From Erinaceus europaeus (lineage: Eukaryota > Chordata > Mammalia > Eulipotyphla > Erinaceidae), in NCBI RefSeq assembly GCF_950295315.1, contig NC_080170.1, forward strand, positions 99,180,632 through 99,244,631: a DNA stretch of 64,000 nt, in the 5' to 3' direction. The notes under the pieces are model-generated. The model did not search any database. It worked only from the letters and a program-made list of their open reading frames with translations, and was not told the origin of the DNA. Position 1 is the stretch's first letter, and each line of letters opens with the position of its first letter. A program made the translations under genes and the position numbers. Positions 1 through 8,925 of this stretch are shown one piece after another.

Positions 1-3000
1 AGTGACCTAGAGCAGTTTTTCATATGTTTGTTAGCCTTTTGGATCTCCTCTGTAATGAATGTTTTGTTCATATCCTCTGCCCATTTTTGCATGGGGTCAT
101 TTTTATTTTTTGGTGCTAAGTTTGCTGAGCACTTTATATATTTTGGTGATTAGTTTCTTGTCTGATGTCTGGCATGTGAAGATCATCTCCCATTCTGTGA
201 GGGGTCTCTCTGTTTGTTTAATAGTTTCTTTGGATGTGCAGAAGCTTTTCAATTTGATGTAGTCCCATAGTTTTGTTTCTGCTTTAGTCTTCATTGCAAT
301 TGGGTTTGATTCATCAAAGATGTCCTTGAGGTGTAGGTGGGAAAGTGTTTTACCAATGTTTTCCTCTAAGTATTTGATCGTTTCTGGTCTGATATCTAGG
401 TCTTTGATCCATTTGGAGTTTATTTTTGTTTCTGGTGAGATAAAGTAGTTCAATTTCATTCTTCTGCATGTTACAATCCAGTTTTCCCAGCACCATTTAT
501 TGAAGAGAGCCTCCTTCTTCCATTTAATCCTTTGGGCCCCCTTATCAAAGATTAGATGCCCATAGGTGTGGGGATTTATTTCTGTGCTTTGAATTCTGTT
601 CCCCTGGTCTGTGTGCCTATTTTTGTTCCAGTACCATGCTGTTTTGATGACGATAGCTTAATAATATAGTTTAAAATCTGGGAGTGTCATGCCTCCATTT
701 CTATTTCTTTTTCTCAAGATGGTTTTGGCAATTCTAGGTGTTTTCAGGTTCCAGATAAATGATTGTAGTGTTTGTTCTATTCTCTTAAAGAAGCTTGGTG
801 GAACTTTGATGGGTATTGCATCAAATTTGTATATGGCTCTGGGGAGAATATTCATTTTGATGATATTTATTTTTCTAATCCATGAGCATGGGATATCTTT
901 CCATTTCTTGGTATCAGTTTCTATTTCCTTGAGTAGCGACTCATAGTTTTCAGCATACAAGTCTTTCACTTCTTTGGTCAAATTTATTCCTAGGTATTTG
1001 ATTGATTTTGCTGAAACAGTTAATGGGAGTGATTTCTGGATGTCTTCTTCTTCAGATTTAGTGTTTGTATAAAGAAATGCCACTGATTTTTGTACTTTGA
1101 TTTTGTAGCCTGATACCTTGCTATATTGCCTAATAACTTGCAGTAGTTTTCTGCTGGATTCTTTAGGTTTTTTTATGATTACTGTCAAATCATCTGCAAA
1201 TAGTGAGAGCTTGACTTCTTCCCTTCCTATCTGTATTTTTTTTATTCCTTTCTCTTGCCTGATTGCTATGGCAAGAACTTCCAATACTATGTTGAAGAGT
1301 AATGGTGACAGTGGACACCCTGTCTAGTCCCCAATCTGAGGGGGAATGCTTTCAGCTTCTTCCCATTGAGTATGATGTTGGCTGTAGGGTTGCTATATAT
1401 AGACTCCACTAACTTAAGGAATTTCCCGTCTATTCCCATTTTTTGTAGAGTTTTGAGCATGAATGGGTGTTGGATTTTGTCAAAGGCTTTCTCTGCATCT
1501 ATTGAGATAATCATGTGGTTTTTGGCTTTGCTTTTATTGATGTGGTGAATGACATTGATTGACTTACGGATGTTGAACCAGCCTTGCATTCCTGGGATGA
1601 ATCCCACTTTTTCGTGATGAACAATCTTTTTGATATGTTGCTGTATCCGGTTGGCCAAGATCTTGTTTAATATTTTGGCATCTATGTTTATCAGAGATAT
1701 TGGTCTGTAGTTTTTCTTTTTTGTTCTGTCCCTATCAGCTTTTGGTATCAGGGTGATGTTGGCTTCATAGAAGGTGGAAGGGAGTATTCCTGTTTCTTCA
1801 ATCTTATGGAATAGCTTAAGAAGTATGGATATTAACTGTTTCCTGAAAGTTTTGTAGAATTCGTTTGTGAAGCCATCTGGTCCAGGACTTTTGTTGTTGG
1901 GAATATTCTTAATAACGGTTTCAATTTATTTGTCTGTGATTGGTGCATTTAGATTTTGTAGTTCTTCTTGGTTCAGTTTTGGAAGGGCATAGGTTTCTAG
2001 GAATTGTTCCATTTCTTCCAGATTCTCTATCTTGGTGGCATATATTTCTTTATAGAAGTTTTGCAGGATTCTCTGGATTTCTGTGGTGTCAGTTGTGATA
2101 TCTCCTCCATCATTTACAATTCTATTAATTTGAGTCTTCTCTCTTGTTTGGTGAGTCTGGCTAGGGGTTTGTCAATTTGTTTAATCTTTCAAAGAACCAA
2201 CATTTGGCTTCATTGATCTTTTGTATGGTTCTTTTATTTTCGATGTTGTTTATTTCTGCTCTAACTTTAGTGATTTCTGTCCTTCTGTTTGCTTTAGGGT
2301 TCCTTTGTTCCTCTTCCTCTAAGTCCTTGAGGTGTCCAGTAAGGTCATTCATTTGAGCTTCCTCTTGGTGTTTAATATGTAATTGTATGACTATAAGTTT
2401 CCCTCTCAGTACTGCTTTAGCTGTGTCCCAAATATTTTGATAGGTTGTGTCTTCATTTTCATTACTTTCTAGGAACATTTGAATTTCCTGCTTGAGTGAG
2501 TCTCTGACCCAGTGGTTCTTAAGGAGCATGTTGTTTAGTTTCCAAATTCTGTGTCTTTTAATAATTTTCTGTTTGTTGTTAAATGTTAGTTTTACTCCAC
2601 TGTGGTCTGAGAAGATACTTGGGATGATTTCAATGTTCTTGAATTCATTGGTGCTGTCTTTGTGGCCTAACATGTGGTATATCCTTGAGTATGTGTTATG
2701 TGGATTTGAAAAGAAGGTGTATTCCAGTTTTTTTGGGTTGGAGGAGTCTGAAAATGTCCAAGAGGTCTAGTCTGTCGATCTCTTCATTCAATTCTCTTGT
2801 ATCTTTATTGGTTCTATGCTTTGTTGATCTGTCTAAGTGTGAGAGTGGGGTATTGAAGTCTCCCACTATTATTGTATTACCATTGATTTATTTTTGAAAT
2901 TCTTTCAGTAGATGCTTAATGTATTTAGATGGTCCCTCATTGGGTGCATAGATGTTAATAATTGTTAAGTCTGCTTGGCTGATTGATCCTCTAATCATTA

Positions 3001-3289
3001 TGTAATGTCCTTGCCTATCTTTTATTACTTTATTTAATTTAAAATCTATCGTGTCTGAGATGAGAATGGCTGTTCCTGCCCTTTTTTGTGGTCCCTTAGC
3101 TTGTATGATAGTTTTCCATCCTTTCACTTTAAGTCTGTGTTTATCTTGTTGTGACAGATGGGATTCTTGCAAGCAGCATATGGTTGGGCTATGTTTTCTG
3201 ATCCATCCCCCCACCCTGTGCCTTTTGATGGGTGGCTTTAAGCCATTAACATTCATTGATATTATGGATTTAATGTATTGTAGTGCCAA
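1..3289 (-). pseudogene. L1 ORF2 (endonuclease-reverse transcriptase), broken
   Basis: ORF2 encodes the endonuclease and reverse transcriptase that nick target DNA and prime cDNA synthesis. The endonuclease N-terminus is at 2888-3289: it has an SMNVNGL start, the CLQESHL motif carrying the catalytic Glu, and IINIYAPNEGPS. A stop follows where other copies here read KYINSN. The endonuclease end and linker are at 2161-2673. Reverse transcriptase is at 1287-1658 ([22 protein letters not shown] with a catalytic Asp) and 658-1284, where SLFADD is the catalytic box. C-terminal sequence is at 103-459 (LKSFCTSKETI, EWEMIF). The remaining C-terminus and 3' UTR lie outside the window. At least five in-frame interruptions rule out a working protein. 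Confidence 0.93.
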
Positions 3290-3472
3290 TTTTCAAAAAA
3301 AAATTTTGTTTGCTCTGATATATTGCAAGTATTATAGTGATGTTCTTGTTTATAAGAGGTCTTTTAGAACCTTTCAGGGCCGGCTTGGTGATGGTTGCCT
3401 CCTTTAACTGTTGTTTATCTAAGAAGGTTTTGATCCCTCCATCTAGTTTGAATGAAAGTCTAGCAGGATATA

Positions 3473-4225
3473 TTATCCTTGTTGAAACCCCTTTTCATTC
3501 AGGGCTTGATAGATATCTTGCCACTCCCTTCTGGCTTTTAGAGTTTGAGTGGAGAAGTCTGCAGATAATCTTATGGGTTTTCCCTTGTATGTGACTTTTT
3601 GTTTCTCTCTTGAAGCCTTTAGGATCCTTTCTTTATCCTTAATTCTTCTCATTGTGACTATGATGTGTCTTGGTGTCTTCAGGTCTGGGTTGATTCTGTT
3701 TGGTACTTTCTGGGCCTGTTGAATCTTGATGTCCTTTCTGTTATTCAGGTCTGGGAAGTTTTCTTCTATTATTTCCTCTAGAATGTTTGCTTTCCCTTCC
3801 TCTCTTTCTTCCTCTGGCAGGCCAATTATATGAATGTTACTTCTTTTGAGATCATCCCATATGTCTCTGTTATTGTTTTCAGTGTCTCTCAATCTCTTTT
3901 TAAGCTCTTTCACCTCTTTCTTTGTTTTCTCTAACTCATCCTCTGTCTGACTAATTCTGTTTTCTGCTTCTGTTAGTCTGCTTTCCCTTGCTTCAGCTTC
4001 TTTCTTCATTACAGCTATTTTAGCTTTCAGTTCTCTAATTTCCTCAAGATAATCAGTATTTTCCTTGGGGGTCTCAACTGTTGTTTCCCTAATACTGCTA
4101 TTCCTTTCCTCCAATGTTGTTTTCATTTCTGTGATTAATAAGTTTATTACTGCTTGCATACTTTTATTGTCTATGGTTACTTCTGGCTGATTTGTATTTT
4201 CTTCTGGGCTCTTGTCTTCATTCAT
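3473..4225 (-). pseudogene. L1 ORF1 (RNA-binding chaperone), frameshifted at the end
   Basis: A 250-codon open frame starts at the ATG at 4225. L1 ORF1 proteins form trimers that coat L1 RNA. Roughly residues 60-115 are heptad-rich, with many Glu, Lys and Leu (coiled coil). Residues 130-180 hold NIHIIGLPEEEREEGK (RRM-like domain). Residues 180-250 hold RHIIVTMRRIKDKERIL and the C-terminal domain reading LKARREWQDIYQALNEKG. The frame stops soon after GFQ at 3473, but the next frame continues with the usual L1 ORF1 ending (YPARLSFKLDGG) to about 3370, so one small indel near 3475 truncates it. The start matches the equivalent ATG in L1 copy 2 near 10435. Confidence 0.9.
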
Positions 4226-4532
4226 TGCAGTAGCAGTTTTATTTGTTTTTGATCTACCTATTTTTTTGATTTATGTGTTTCTTTTTTTATGCTCTACTGT
4301 TCCTCAGTTGTTGTGTCTTGAGTACAAGTAACACTGTACTAAATACCTTTATGACAATTGCACTCACCAACCTCAGGAATTACAGTAGCAACTGAAGCAA
4401 GTATTGAAGTAGTTTAATCGTTACCAGTTAGCCAAACAATTTCTCCAGTCTGTGAAAAAATAGTAACCAAATCCCAGTGAAGAAAGAGAAAAGAAAGAGA
4501 GGATAGCAAGAATAGACAGTTATGCAAATCTA

Positions 4533-4538
4533 CTATCC
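4533..4538. repeat. Target-site duplication, left (ERV)
   Basis: CTATCC lies directly before the TG of the left LTR and again at 7183-7188 after the CA of the right LTR. Six base pairs is the usual duplication for class II (betaretrovirus-like) integrases. L1 copy 2 near 11037-11050 reads CTACTGTCCACTATAAG without any insertion, which fixes the pre-integration site. Confidence 0.9.
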
Positions 4539-4635
4539 TGTTGTTTTCGATGGGCTATGTTGTTTTCGCCGGGCTGGCTTCACGGGCAGGTAACAGACAA
4601 CCAGGGACTCATAGTTGAGCTGTAGGCAGTATCTC

Positions 4636-4641
4636 TTTATT
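4636..4641 (-). terminator. LTR polyadenylation signal
   Basis: The plus strand reads TTTATT, so the minus strand reads AATAAA. It lies about 75 bases downstream of the TATA element, as expected for a short R region. The right LTR has the same site at 6841-6846. Confidence 0.75.
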
Positions 4642-4711
4642 CATGCAGGACGCAGCACAATCTAAGACGAGCTAAGCTAAACTCAAGGTAAGGTAAAACT
4701 CACAATGCTGT

Positions 4712-4722
4712 CTTTATATATA
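4712..4722 (-). promoter_or_regulatory. LTR TATA box (3' LTR copy)
   Basis: The minus strand reads TATATATAAAG. It is placed before R and the AATAAA. The equivalent in the 5' LTR is near 6917-6926. Confidence 0.7.
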
Positions 4723-4881
4723 CTTGCCAAGTAGGGTGGAAACAGGATGTGACATAGAGAGAGTGGAGAGAGAAAGTGACTGGTAAAAATCAGAGTGTGA
4801 CAAGGAGGGGGCAGATTAGGCGAGAATACTATCACTGAACCACAAATACCCTGGAGGGAGGGTGGAACTTGTTATCAGTGG

Positions 4882-5139
4882 TTATGTAAATAGAATGAAG
4901 TGGTTATGTAAATAGAATAGTGTTAAGCAGGGGGGATTTAAACCAAATGAAACAGAAAGGGTCTCATGCATACCAACAATTCCCCCTTTCTTTTTAACTA
5001 ATGGCCATTGTGGGGTGAACAGAAACCTATATCGTACAGGCATTTTCAAAAGAACTGGCATAAGACATGGAAAACAAAATAGGCGAGCAGCAATAACCAG
5101 TGTGATGCCAAGGGGAGCTTTTCTTGCCTCAAAGGGCAA
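4882..5139 (-). pseudogene. Possible env transmembrane tail remnant next to the polypurine tract
   Basis: An 85-codon frame runs on the minus strand through the polypurine tract into the 3' LTR. It starts with a hydrophobic stretch (ITLVIAARLFCFPCLMPVLL), then a basic tail, then Lys-Lys-Lys-Gly-Gly encoded by the polypurine tract itself. Retroviral env genes often end at this position with a membrane anchor and a short cytoplasmic tail, so a decayed env end is plausible. I recognise no specific family, and a chance hydrophobic ORF remains possible. Confidence 0.3.
4981..4995 (-). other. Polypurine tract (plus-strand primer)
   Basis: The minus strand reads AAAAAGAAAGGGGGA two bases before the 3' LTR, where retroviral plus-strand DNA synthesis is primed. 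It fixes the element's orientation as minus. Confidence 0.88.
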
Positions 5140-5290
5140 GGCCTAGCAGGCGAAAGGGCATTTCTTGCCTCTGGGAATGCTTCATGCCTCTGGGGGCATC
5201 TCTTGCCTCTTGGGGCGCTTCATGCCTCTGTGGGCATAACCTAATAAGGAGAGGGAGTTTTTTACCTCTGGGGCAGAGCCTGCAGGCGAG
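5130..5290. repeat. Degenerate short tandem repeat inside the ERV
   Basis: Units of the type TTGCCTCTGGG and CATGCCTCTGGGGGC recur about seven times at 20-30 base spacing. Apparent ORFs on both strands here come from the repetition. No function can be read. Confidence 0.6.
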
Positions 5291-6065
5291 GGGACATGGT
5301 CTATAAAGTCTCAAGGCAATTGGCTGAAGTTAGTCTTTGAGAAACACAGCAGCATGTACCAGTAAGTCCGATGGAGGTGTCAGTCCAAAGTAGCTGACCA
5401 CAGAAGAAAATGCCAGAGGATGAAACACTGCACGTCTGTCTCGATGGGGAATGTCGGCCACCAGAATTCTACTTTTCTGTAGAGAGTGATCTTTGGAGTC
5501 TGTGAATCTGTTTCTTCAGGTCGTGCCAGGTCACCTCATTGGTTTTCAAGGGCGATGTCAGAGAACAGGATCCAAATGGATTTCCAGGAATTCCATTTGA
5601 GTAGATGCTTTTTCATGTGAAGACTTTGACAGCTGAAATTCACTTACTTGTCAAACAAAACTTGTAGCAGATTAGAAGTTTACTAGAATTGATAACTCCA
5701 TTATAATTGGAAGTCCTTTCTAGTATGATTTTAAGGTTGTTTAAACAGTTTAAACTCAATAAAATGTGGAAAGGTAAACAGAAGAACCACGGTTAAAAGC
5801 CTCAGGCATGAGAATAATTAACATAATCATTCCACTATCTGCCCCACCCATAACTCATACAGTTTTCAGGATTAAATGTTTCAGATTCATGTCAAGATGT
5901 AAAAGAGAAATCAAAGGAGGGAAAAAAACAATTTTTTGGATTGTTTCTGGATGTCTCTAGAAATCATGGCTGCATCCAGCATTTTTTTAAGTCAATGTCA
6001 ATCAAAAATTCAGTCATTCAAATCATTCTCTTATGAAACGCAACTTGAACCAGATTATCAAGATC
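5291..6065 (-). other. ERV internal non-coding region
   Basis: About 775 bp of retroviral internal sequence with no ORF and no retroviral protein motif. This is where gag-pol-env would lie in a complete element. Confidence 0.6.
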
Positions 6066-6689
6066 TCACCATGTAGGATTAAGAATCCCCGGAGGGCGTC
6101 CTAGTCCAAAAAGGTCTTCAAAATTCCATTTAGTGTGCTTCTGACTGTTCCTGCTGGATTGCTTCAGGCACCCATTTTTAAAAGTGTCTTTCCATCGAAG
6201 AAAGAATCCAATCAGGAGAGTAGAACTAACCACCTGTCTCCATACTTGGGAACTGCCAGGGTACTGGAGAATGCTCTTCAAATTAGAGTAGTCCTTCTCC
6301 ATGGGGAACATTCGAGAAGAAGTCCAGAAAGTCCCAGGGGAAATCCCCATGCATATCCCAAGTTCTATGATCACAGTCATAAAGAACCAAATTGTGGCCT
6401 GGAGCAAAATGTAGTCCTTTTCCTCAGGAAACATGGGAGAGGGAATCCAGAAAGTCCAAGGAGAAATCTCCGTGCATCTCCCAAGCTCTATGATCCCGGT
6501 CATAAGAAACCAAAGTTCTCGGTCAGGAAACCGAAATGTGGCCCAGAGTAAAATGTTCCAGAGACAGACTAACTGTCTCATGATGAAACAGTAGAGGCTT
6601 TGGCAAACCTCTTCATAAGTATAAAGGCAACCCATGGTGGATGGGTAGCCAAGTTTACTTATCTGGACGATGGGTGGGTAGGGTCCCAT
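6066..6689 (-). CDS. Unrecognised 207-codon ORF just after the ERV primer site
   Basis: This is the longest intact frame in the provirus. It starts at an ATG about 35 bases downstream of the primer-binding site, where gag would normally begin, but shows no gag matrix, capsid or zinc-knuckle motif. The product would be rich in Trp, Phe, Ile and Met, with two related blocks: WFLMTGIIELGRCTEISPWT and, about 40 residues on, WFFMTVIIELGICMGISPGT. They reflect a 122-bp tandem DNA duplication (about 6289-6550). The two blocks have drifted while the frame stayed open, which is mildly suggestive. It may equally be packaging-leader DNA that is open by chance. I do not recognise the family. Confidence 0.35.
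   Translation of the reverse strand: MGPYPPIVQISKLGYPSTMGCLYTYEEVCQSLYCFIMRQLVCLWNILLWATFRFPDRELWFLMTGIIELGRCTEISPWTFWIPSPMFPEEKDYILLQATIWFFMTVIIELGICMGISPGTFWTSSRMFPMEKDYSNLKSILQYPGSSQVWRQVVSSTLLIGFFLRWKDTFKNGCLKQSSRNSQKHTKWNFEDLFGLGRPPGILNPTW
6289..6550. repeat. Two-copy 122-bp tandem duplication in ERV leader
   Basis: GTAGTCCTTCTCCATGGGGA at 6289 recurs as GTAGTCCTTTTCCTCAGGAA at about 6411. CCAGAAAGTCCCAGGGGAAA near 6323 recurs as CCAGAAAGTCCAAGGAGAAA near 6442. Confidence 0.8.
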
Positions 6690-6723
6690 GTTGATGCCGG
6701 TCCATGTTTCAGGGCTTATTTCA

Positions 6724-6741
6724 GTCCCTGTTCAGGCGCCA
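6724..6741 (-). other. Primer-binding site, tRNA-Lys type
   Basis: The minus strand reads TGGCGCCTGAACAGGGAC, two bases downstream of the 5' LTR. It differs at one base from the lysine-tRNA (Lys3) site used by lentiviruses and several betaretroviruses. It primes minus-strand DNA synthesis. Confidence 0.92.
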
Positions 6742-6743
6742 TA

Positions 6744-7182
6744 TGTTGTTTTTGACAGGTTATGTTGCTTTTGCCGGGCTGGCTTCACGGGCAGGTAACA
6801 GACAACCAGGGACTCATAGTTGAGCTGTAGGCAGTATCTCTTTATTCATGCAGGACGCAGCACAATCTAAGACGAGCTAAGCTAAACTCAAGGTAAGGTA
6901 AAACTCACAATGCTGTCTTTATATATACTTGCCAAGTAGGGTGGAAACAGGATGTGACATAGAGAGAGTGGAGAGAAAAGTGACTGGTAAAAATCAGAGT
7001 GTGACAAGGAGGGGGCAGATTAGGCGAGAATCCTATCACTGAACCACAAATGCCCTGGAGGGAGGGTGGAACTTGTTATCAGTGGTTATGTAAATAGAAT
7101 GAAGTGGTTATGTAAATAGAATAGTGTTAAGCAGGGGGGATTTAAACCAAATGAAACAGAAAGGGTCTCATGCATACCAACA
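6744..7182 (-). repeat. 5' LTR of the ERV
   Basis: 439 bp, paired with 4539-4978. It has the same enhancer duplication, TATA and AATAAA. Six transitions against the 3' LTR fall in the U5-terminal 30 bases (6744-6773); the remaining ~405 bp shows only about three differences. Confidence 0.93.
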
Positions 7183-7188
7183 CTATCC
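7183..7188. repeat. Target-site duplication, right (ERV)
   Basis: CTATCC, matching 4533-4538. L1 copy 1 5' UTR resumes immediately after. Confidence 0.9.
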
Positions 7189-7332
7189 ACTGTATATTCT
7201 AGGGGTAACAAATGGGCAAAGGGAACTAGAGCAGAGATACACACATAGAGAGTCCACTCTGAGTCAGATTTCTTCCCTAAAACAATTCACAAATTCAGAA
7301 AGGCAAAGGAGGAAGAAATGTATGACAAGATT

Positions 7333-7335
<3 letters not shown>

Positions 7336-7372
<37 letters not shown>

Positions 7373-7381
7373 GAGAGAGAG
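7336..7381. repeat. (GA)n microsatellite
   Basis: About 22 GA units with one CGA interruption, in the L1 5' UTR. It generates Arg/Glu and Ser/Leu repeat ORFs of no meaning. Confidence 0.95.
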
Positions 7382-7778
7382 TGAAAAGGGAAAAGATAAG
7401 AAAAAGAGCTGTAATTAAAGAGCAGTGAAAGGAAATTCCCAAATGTGTATCAGTGAATTCAAAAAAGCACACTGTGGTGTGGGGGCTAGGGGCTGTTTTT
7501 GGAAGCTGTAGGATTAAGGAAGAAGGGATGACAAGAATGAGAAAAAAAAAAAGAAAGAGAGAGAGAGAAAAAAGAAAAAGATAAGAAAAAGAACAGTCAT
7601 AAAAGGGCAGTGAAAGGAAAGGTTTTTTTTTAATTTATTTTTAATTATTTAATTAGCTATGCGGGGTGAGGTGGGGGGGTTGGCTACTTAGAAAGAAAAA
7701 AGGCCAGAGGTTTCAGAAGGGTATAGACTTAGGATTAATGATACTCCCTGGTGGGGCAGGAATTTGGTTCTTCTTCTT

Positions 7779-8363
7779 CTAGTGTTTGCCCTTCTTCCGT
7801 AGCCAGTCAACAGCATCAGGTTGAGCCTGATGTAAAGTTTCGAGACCTCCTTTGAATCTGGAGTGGTGGCAGTCGTTGACTATGTGGGTCATAGTCTGTC
7901 TGGAGCTGCAGGGGCAATTCGGGTCGTCTCTGGCTCCCCAGCGATGGAACATAGCGGTGCACTGGCCATGGCCTGTTTGATAGCGATTGAGGAGAGCCCA
8001 ATCATAACGTGCTAGGTCAAAGCCGGGTTGACGCTTGCAGGGGTCTGTGATGAGGTGTTTGTTCTTTACCTCAGCTGACTGCCAGCTCTGTTTCCAAGAG
8101 ACTGGAACAGAGAAGTTCAGTGTAGGCATAGGGTACCAGATTGGGTGACGAGACGTAAAGCGTTGAACAGGGTGGGTGAAGATATCCGCGTATATTGGAA
8201 GGTCCGGTCGAGCGTAGACGTGGGAAATGAACTTAGATGATGCCGCATCCCGACGAATATCTGGCGGGGCGATGTTGCTAAGAACTGGCAGCCATGGAAC
8301 CGGGGTGGAACGGATGGAAAAGGAGCTCCCCTCCCCTGCTAGGAGCTGGTCCCCAGGGACTGG
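7779..8363 (-). pseudogene. Vingi/Ingi-clade non-LTR retrotransposon, C-terminal coding remnant
   Basis: An open frame of about 194 codons runs on the minus strand from an in-frame stop at 8364-8366 to the TAG at 7779; the first ATG is at 8129. Motifs in order: RSTPVPWLPVLSNIAPPDIR, then SRHPIWYPMP, PVSWKQSWQSAEVKNKHLI, KRQPGFDLARYDWALLNRYQ, TGHGQC, HRWGARDDPNCPC, TMTHIVNDC, and DAVDWLRK at the end. This series is the conserved C-terminal region of Ingi/Vingi-type reverse transcriptases, including a Cys-Cys-His-Cys zinc-binding cluster. The stop is followed by AGAAGAAGAAG, like the short repeat tails of such elements. The catalytic reverse-transcriptase core is absent. Vingi is reported among mammals only in hedgehogs. 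Clade assignment is from memory. Confidence 0.75.
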
Positions 8364-8454
8364 TTATGGGGGGTGGGGAGGCCGGGAAGGAGGTATGCTT
8401 GAAAATTAAAAGGAAGAAAAAGAAAAAATAATATTTTCCCCCCTTTTTTCCCTA

Positions 8455-8622
8455 CTCTAATTCTTAACCCAAATTAAGTTATAGGTACCTCCTTGGTGTC
8501 ACCACTAGGACCCCTTATTGGCTGGCCTGCTAAAGGCAGAAAATCCTACTGTTTCCAGGAGATGTGGTCAGAGCTCAGCCACTAGCAGCTTCTCAGTTCG
8601 CCATCTTCTGGGAACCCCCCCC
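8455..8622 (-). promoter_or_regulatory. L1 promoter module, inner copy
   Basis: 168 bp closely matching 8926-9091. The minus strand starts with a G run and CCAGAAGATGGCGAACTG, containing the AAGATGG core of a YY1-type site, as at the 5' end of human L1. Confidence 0.7.
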
Positions 8623-8639
8623 TAAGCTTTTTTAAAGGA

Positions 8640-8925
8640 TTTCTCAAAAATGAAAACTAGCTCCAAGTACTTTCGATCCAATGAGAGCTGTACTCAACGG
8701 TGTCCTCGGATCCGCCCTCAGGGTCGCGGTGGTCCCCGGACACTCCCAAGAGAAAGCCCCTGAGGTACAGTGCTCCCTCCTGGTCCTCTGCCAGCCACCC
8801 AGCAGCGCTCTGCAACCGGCGGAGGAGCCGCCTTCCCGAGCCGAAGAGAGTGCTGGCGCACCCACCTTGCCCGCTACCACCTGGGAAGTCTGGAGTAGCC
8901 CACCCACTAGTCCGTGCCACCTCTA
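8640..8925 (-). promoter_or_regulatory. CpG-rich block of L1 promoter
   Basis: About 285 bp that is much richer in G+C and CpG than its surroundings, lying between the two promoter modules. Open frames on both strands reflect GC content. It probably is part of the L1 promoter rather than a host gene CpG island, because L1 modules flank it on both sides. Confidence 0.6.

Larger units (their letters stand above)
1..4538 (-). mobile_element. L1 LINE copy 1, 3' part (ORF1, ORF2, part of 5' UTR)
   Basis: Read on the minus strand this is an L1: 5' UTR (4226-4538), ORF1 (about 3370-4225), a short intergenic gap, then ORF2 from 3289 leftward, running off the window in the ORF2 C-terminal region. The 5' UTR is interrupted at 4538 by an endogenous retrovirus and resumes at 7183, so the L1 spans 1-9091 apart from that insertion. 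Reading frames are broken by a handful of stops and shifts, so it is dead but fairly young. The ORF2 sequence recurs at 9100-9900 and 26121-27553. Confidence 0.93.
4539..4978 (-). repeat. 3' LTR of the ERV
   Basis: 440 bp, TG...CA on either strand, near-identical to 6744-7182. On the minus strand, U3 holds a 22-bp tandem duplication containing ATTCTATTTACATAACCACT (4878-4920), typical of an enhancer repeat. It is followed by a TATA element (plus-strand CTTTATATATA, 4712-4722) and AATAAA (complement at 4636-4641). Confidence 0.93.
4539..7182 (-). mobile_element. Non-autonomous class II endogenous retrovirus (ETn-like layout)
   Basis: A complete LTR-to-LTR provirus on the minus strand, 2,644 bp: 5' LTR 6744-7182, primer-binding site 6724-6741, about 1.77 kb of internal DNA, polypurine tract near 4981-4995, 3' LTR 4539-4978. 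It has TG/CA ends with TGTTG/CAACA inverted termini and 6-bp target duplications. No gag, protease or pol motif is visible in any frame, so it would have depended on a helper element for its proteins. The lysine primer site, 6-bp duplication and lack of pol resemble mouse ETn-type elements in plan; no sequence relationship is claimed. The LTRs differ at roughly nine positions in 440, suggesting a fairly recent insertion. Confidence 0.9.

Noticed and set aside
5124..5314. Overlapping plus and minus ORFs of about 60 codons
   Set aside because: They are produced by a degenerate tandem repeat inside the ERV and have no protein family features.
6135..6551. 138-codon plus-strand ORF across the ERV leader
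   Set aside because: It is antisense to the provirus and overlaps the sense ORF. The tandem duplication inflates open length on both strands.
7336..7381. Regular repeat considered as CRISPR-like
   Set aside because: A simple dinucleotide run without spacers, in a mammalian genome.
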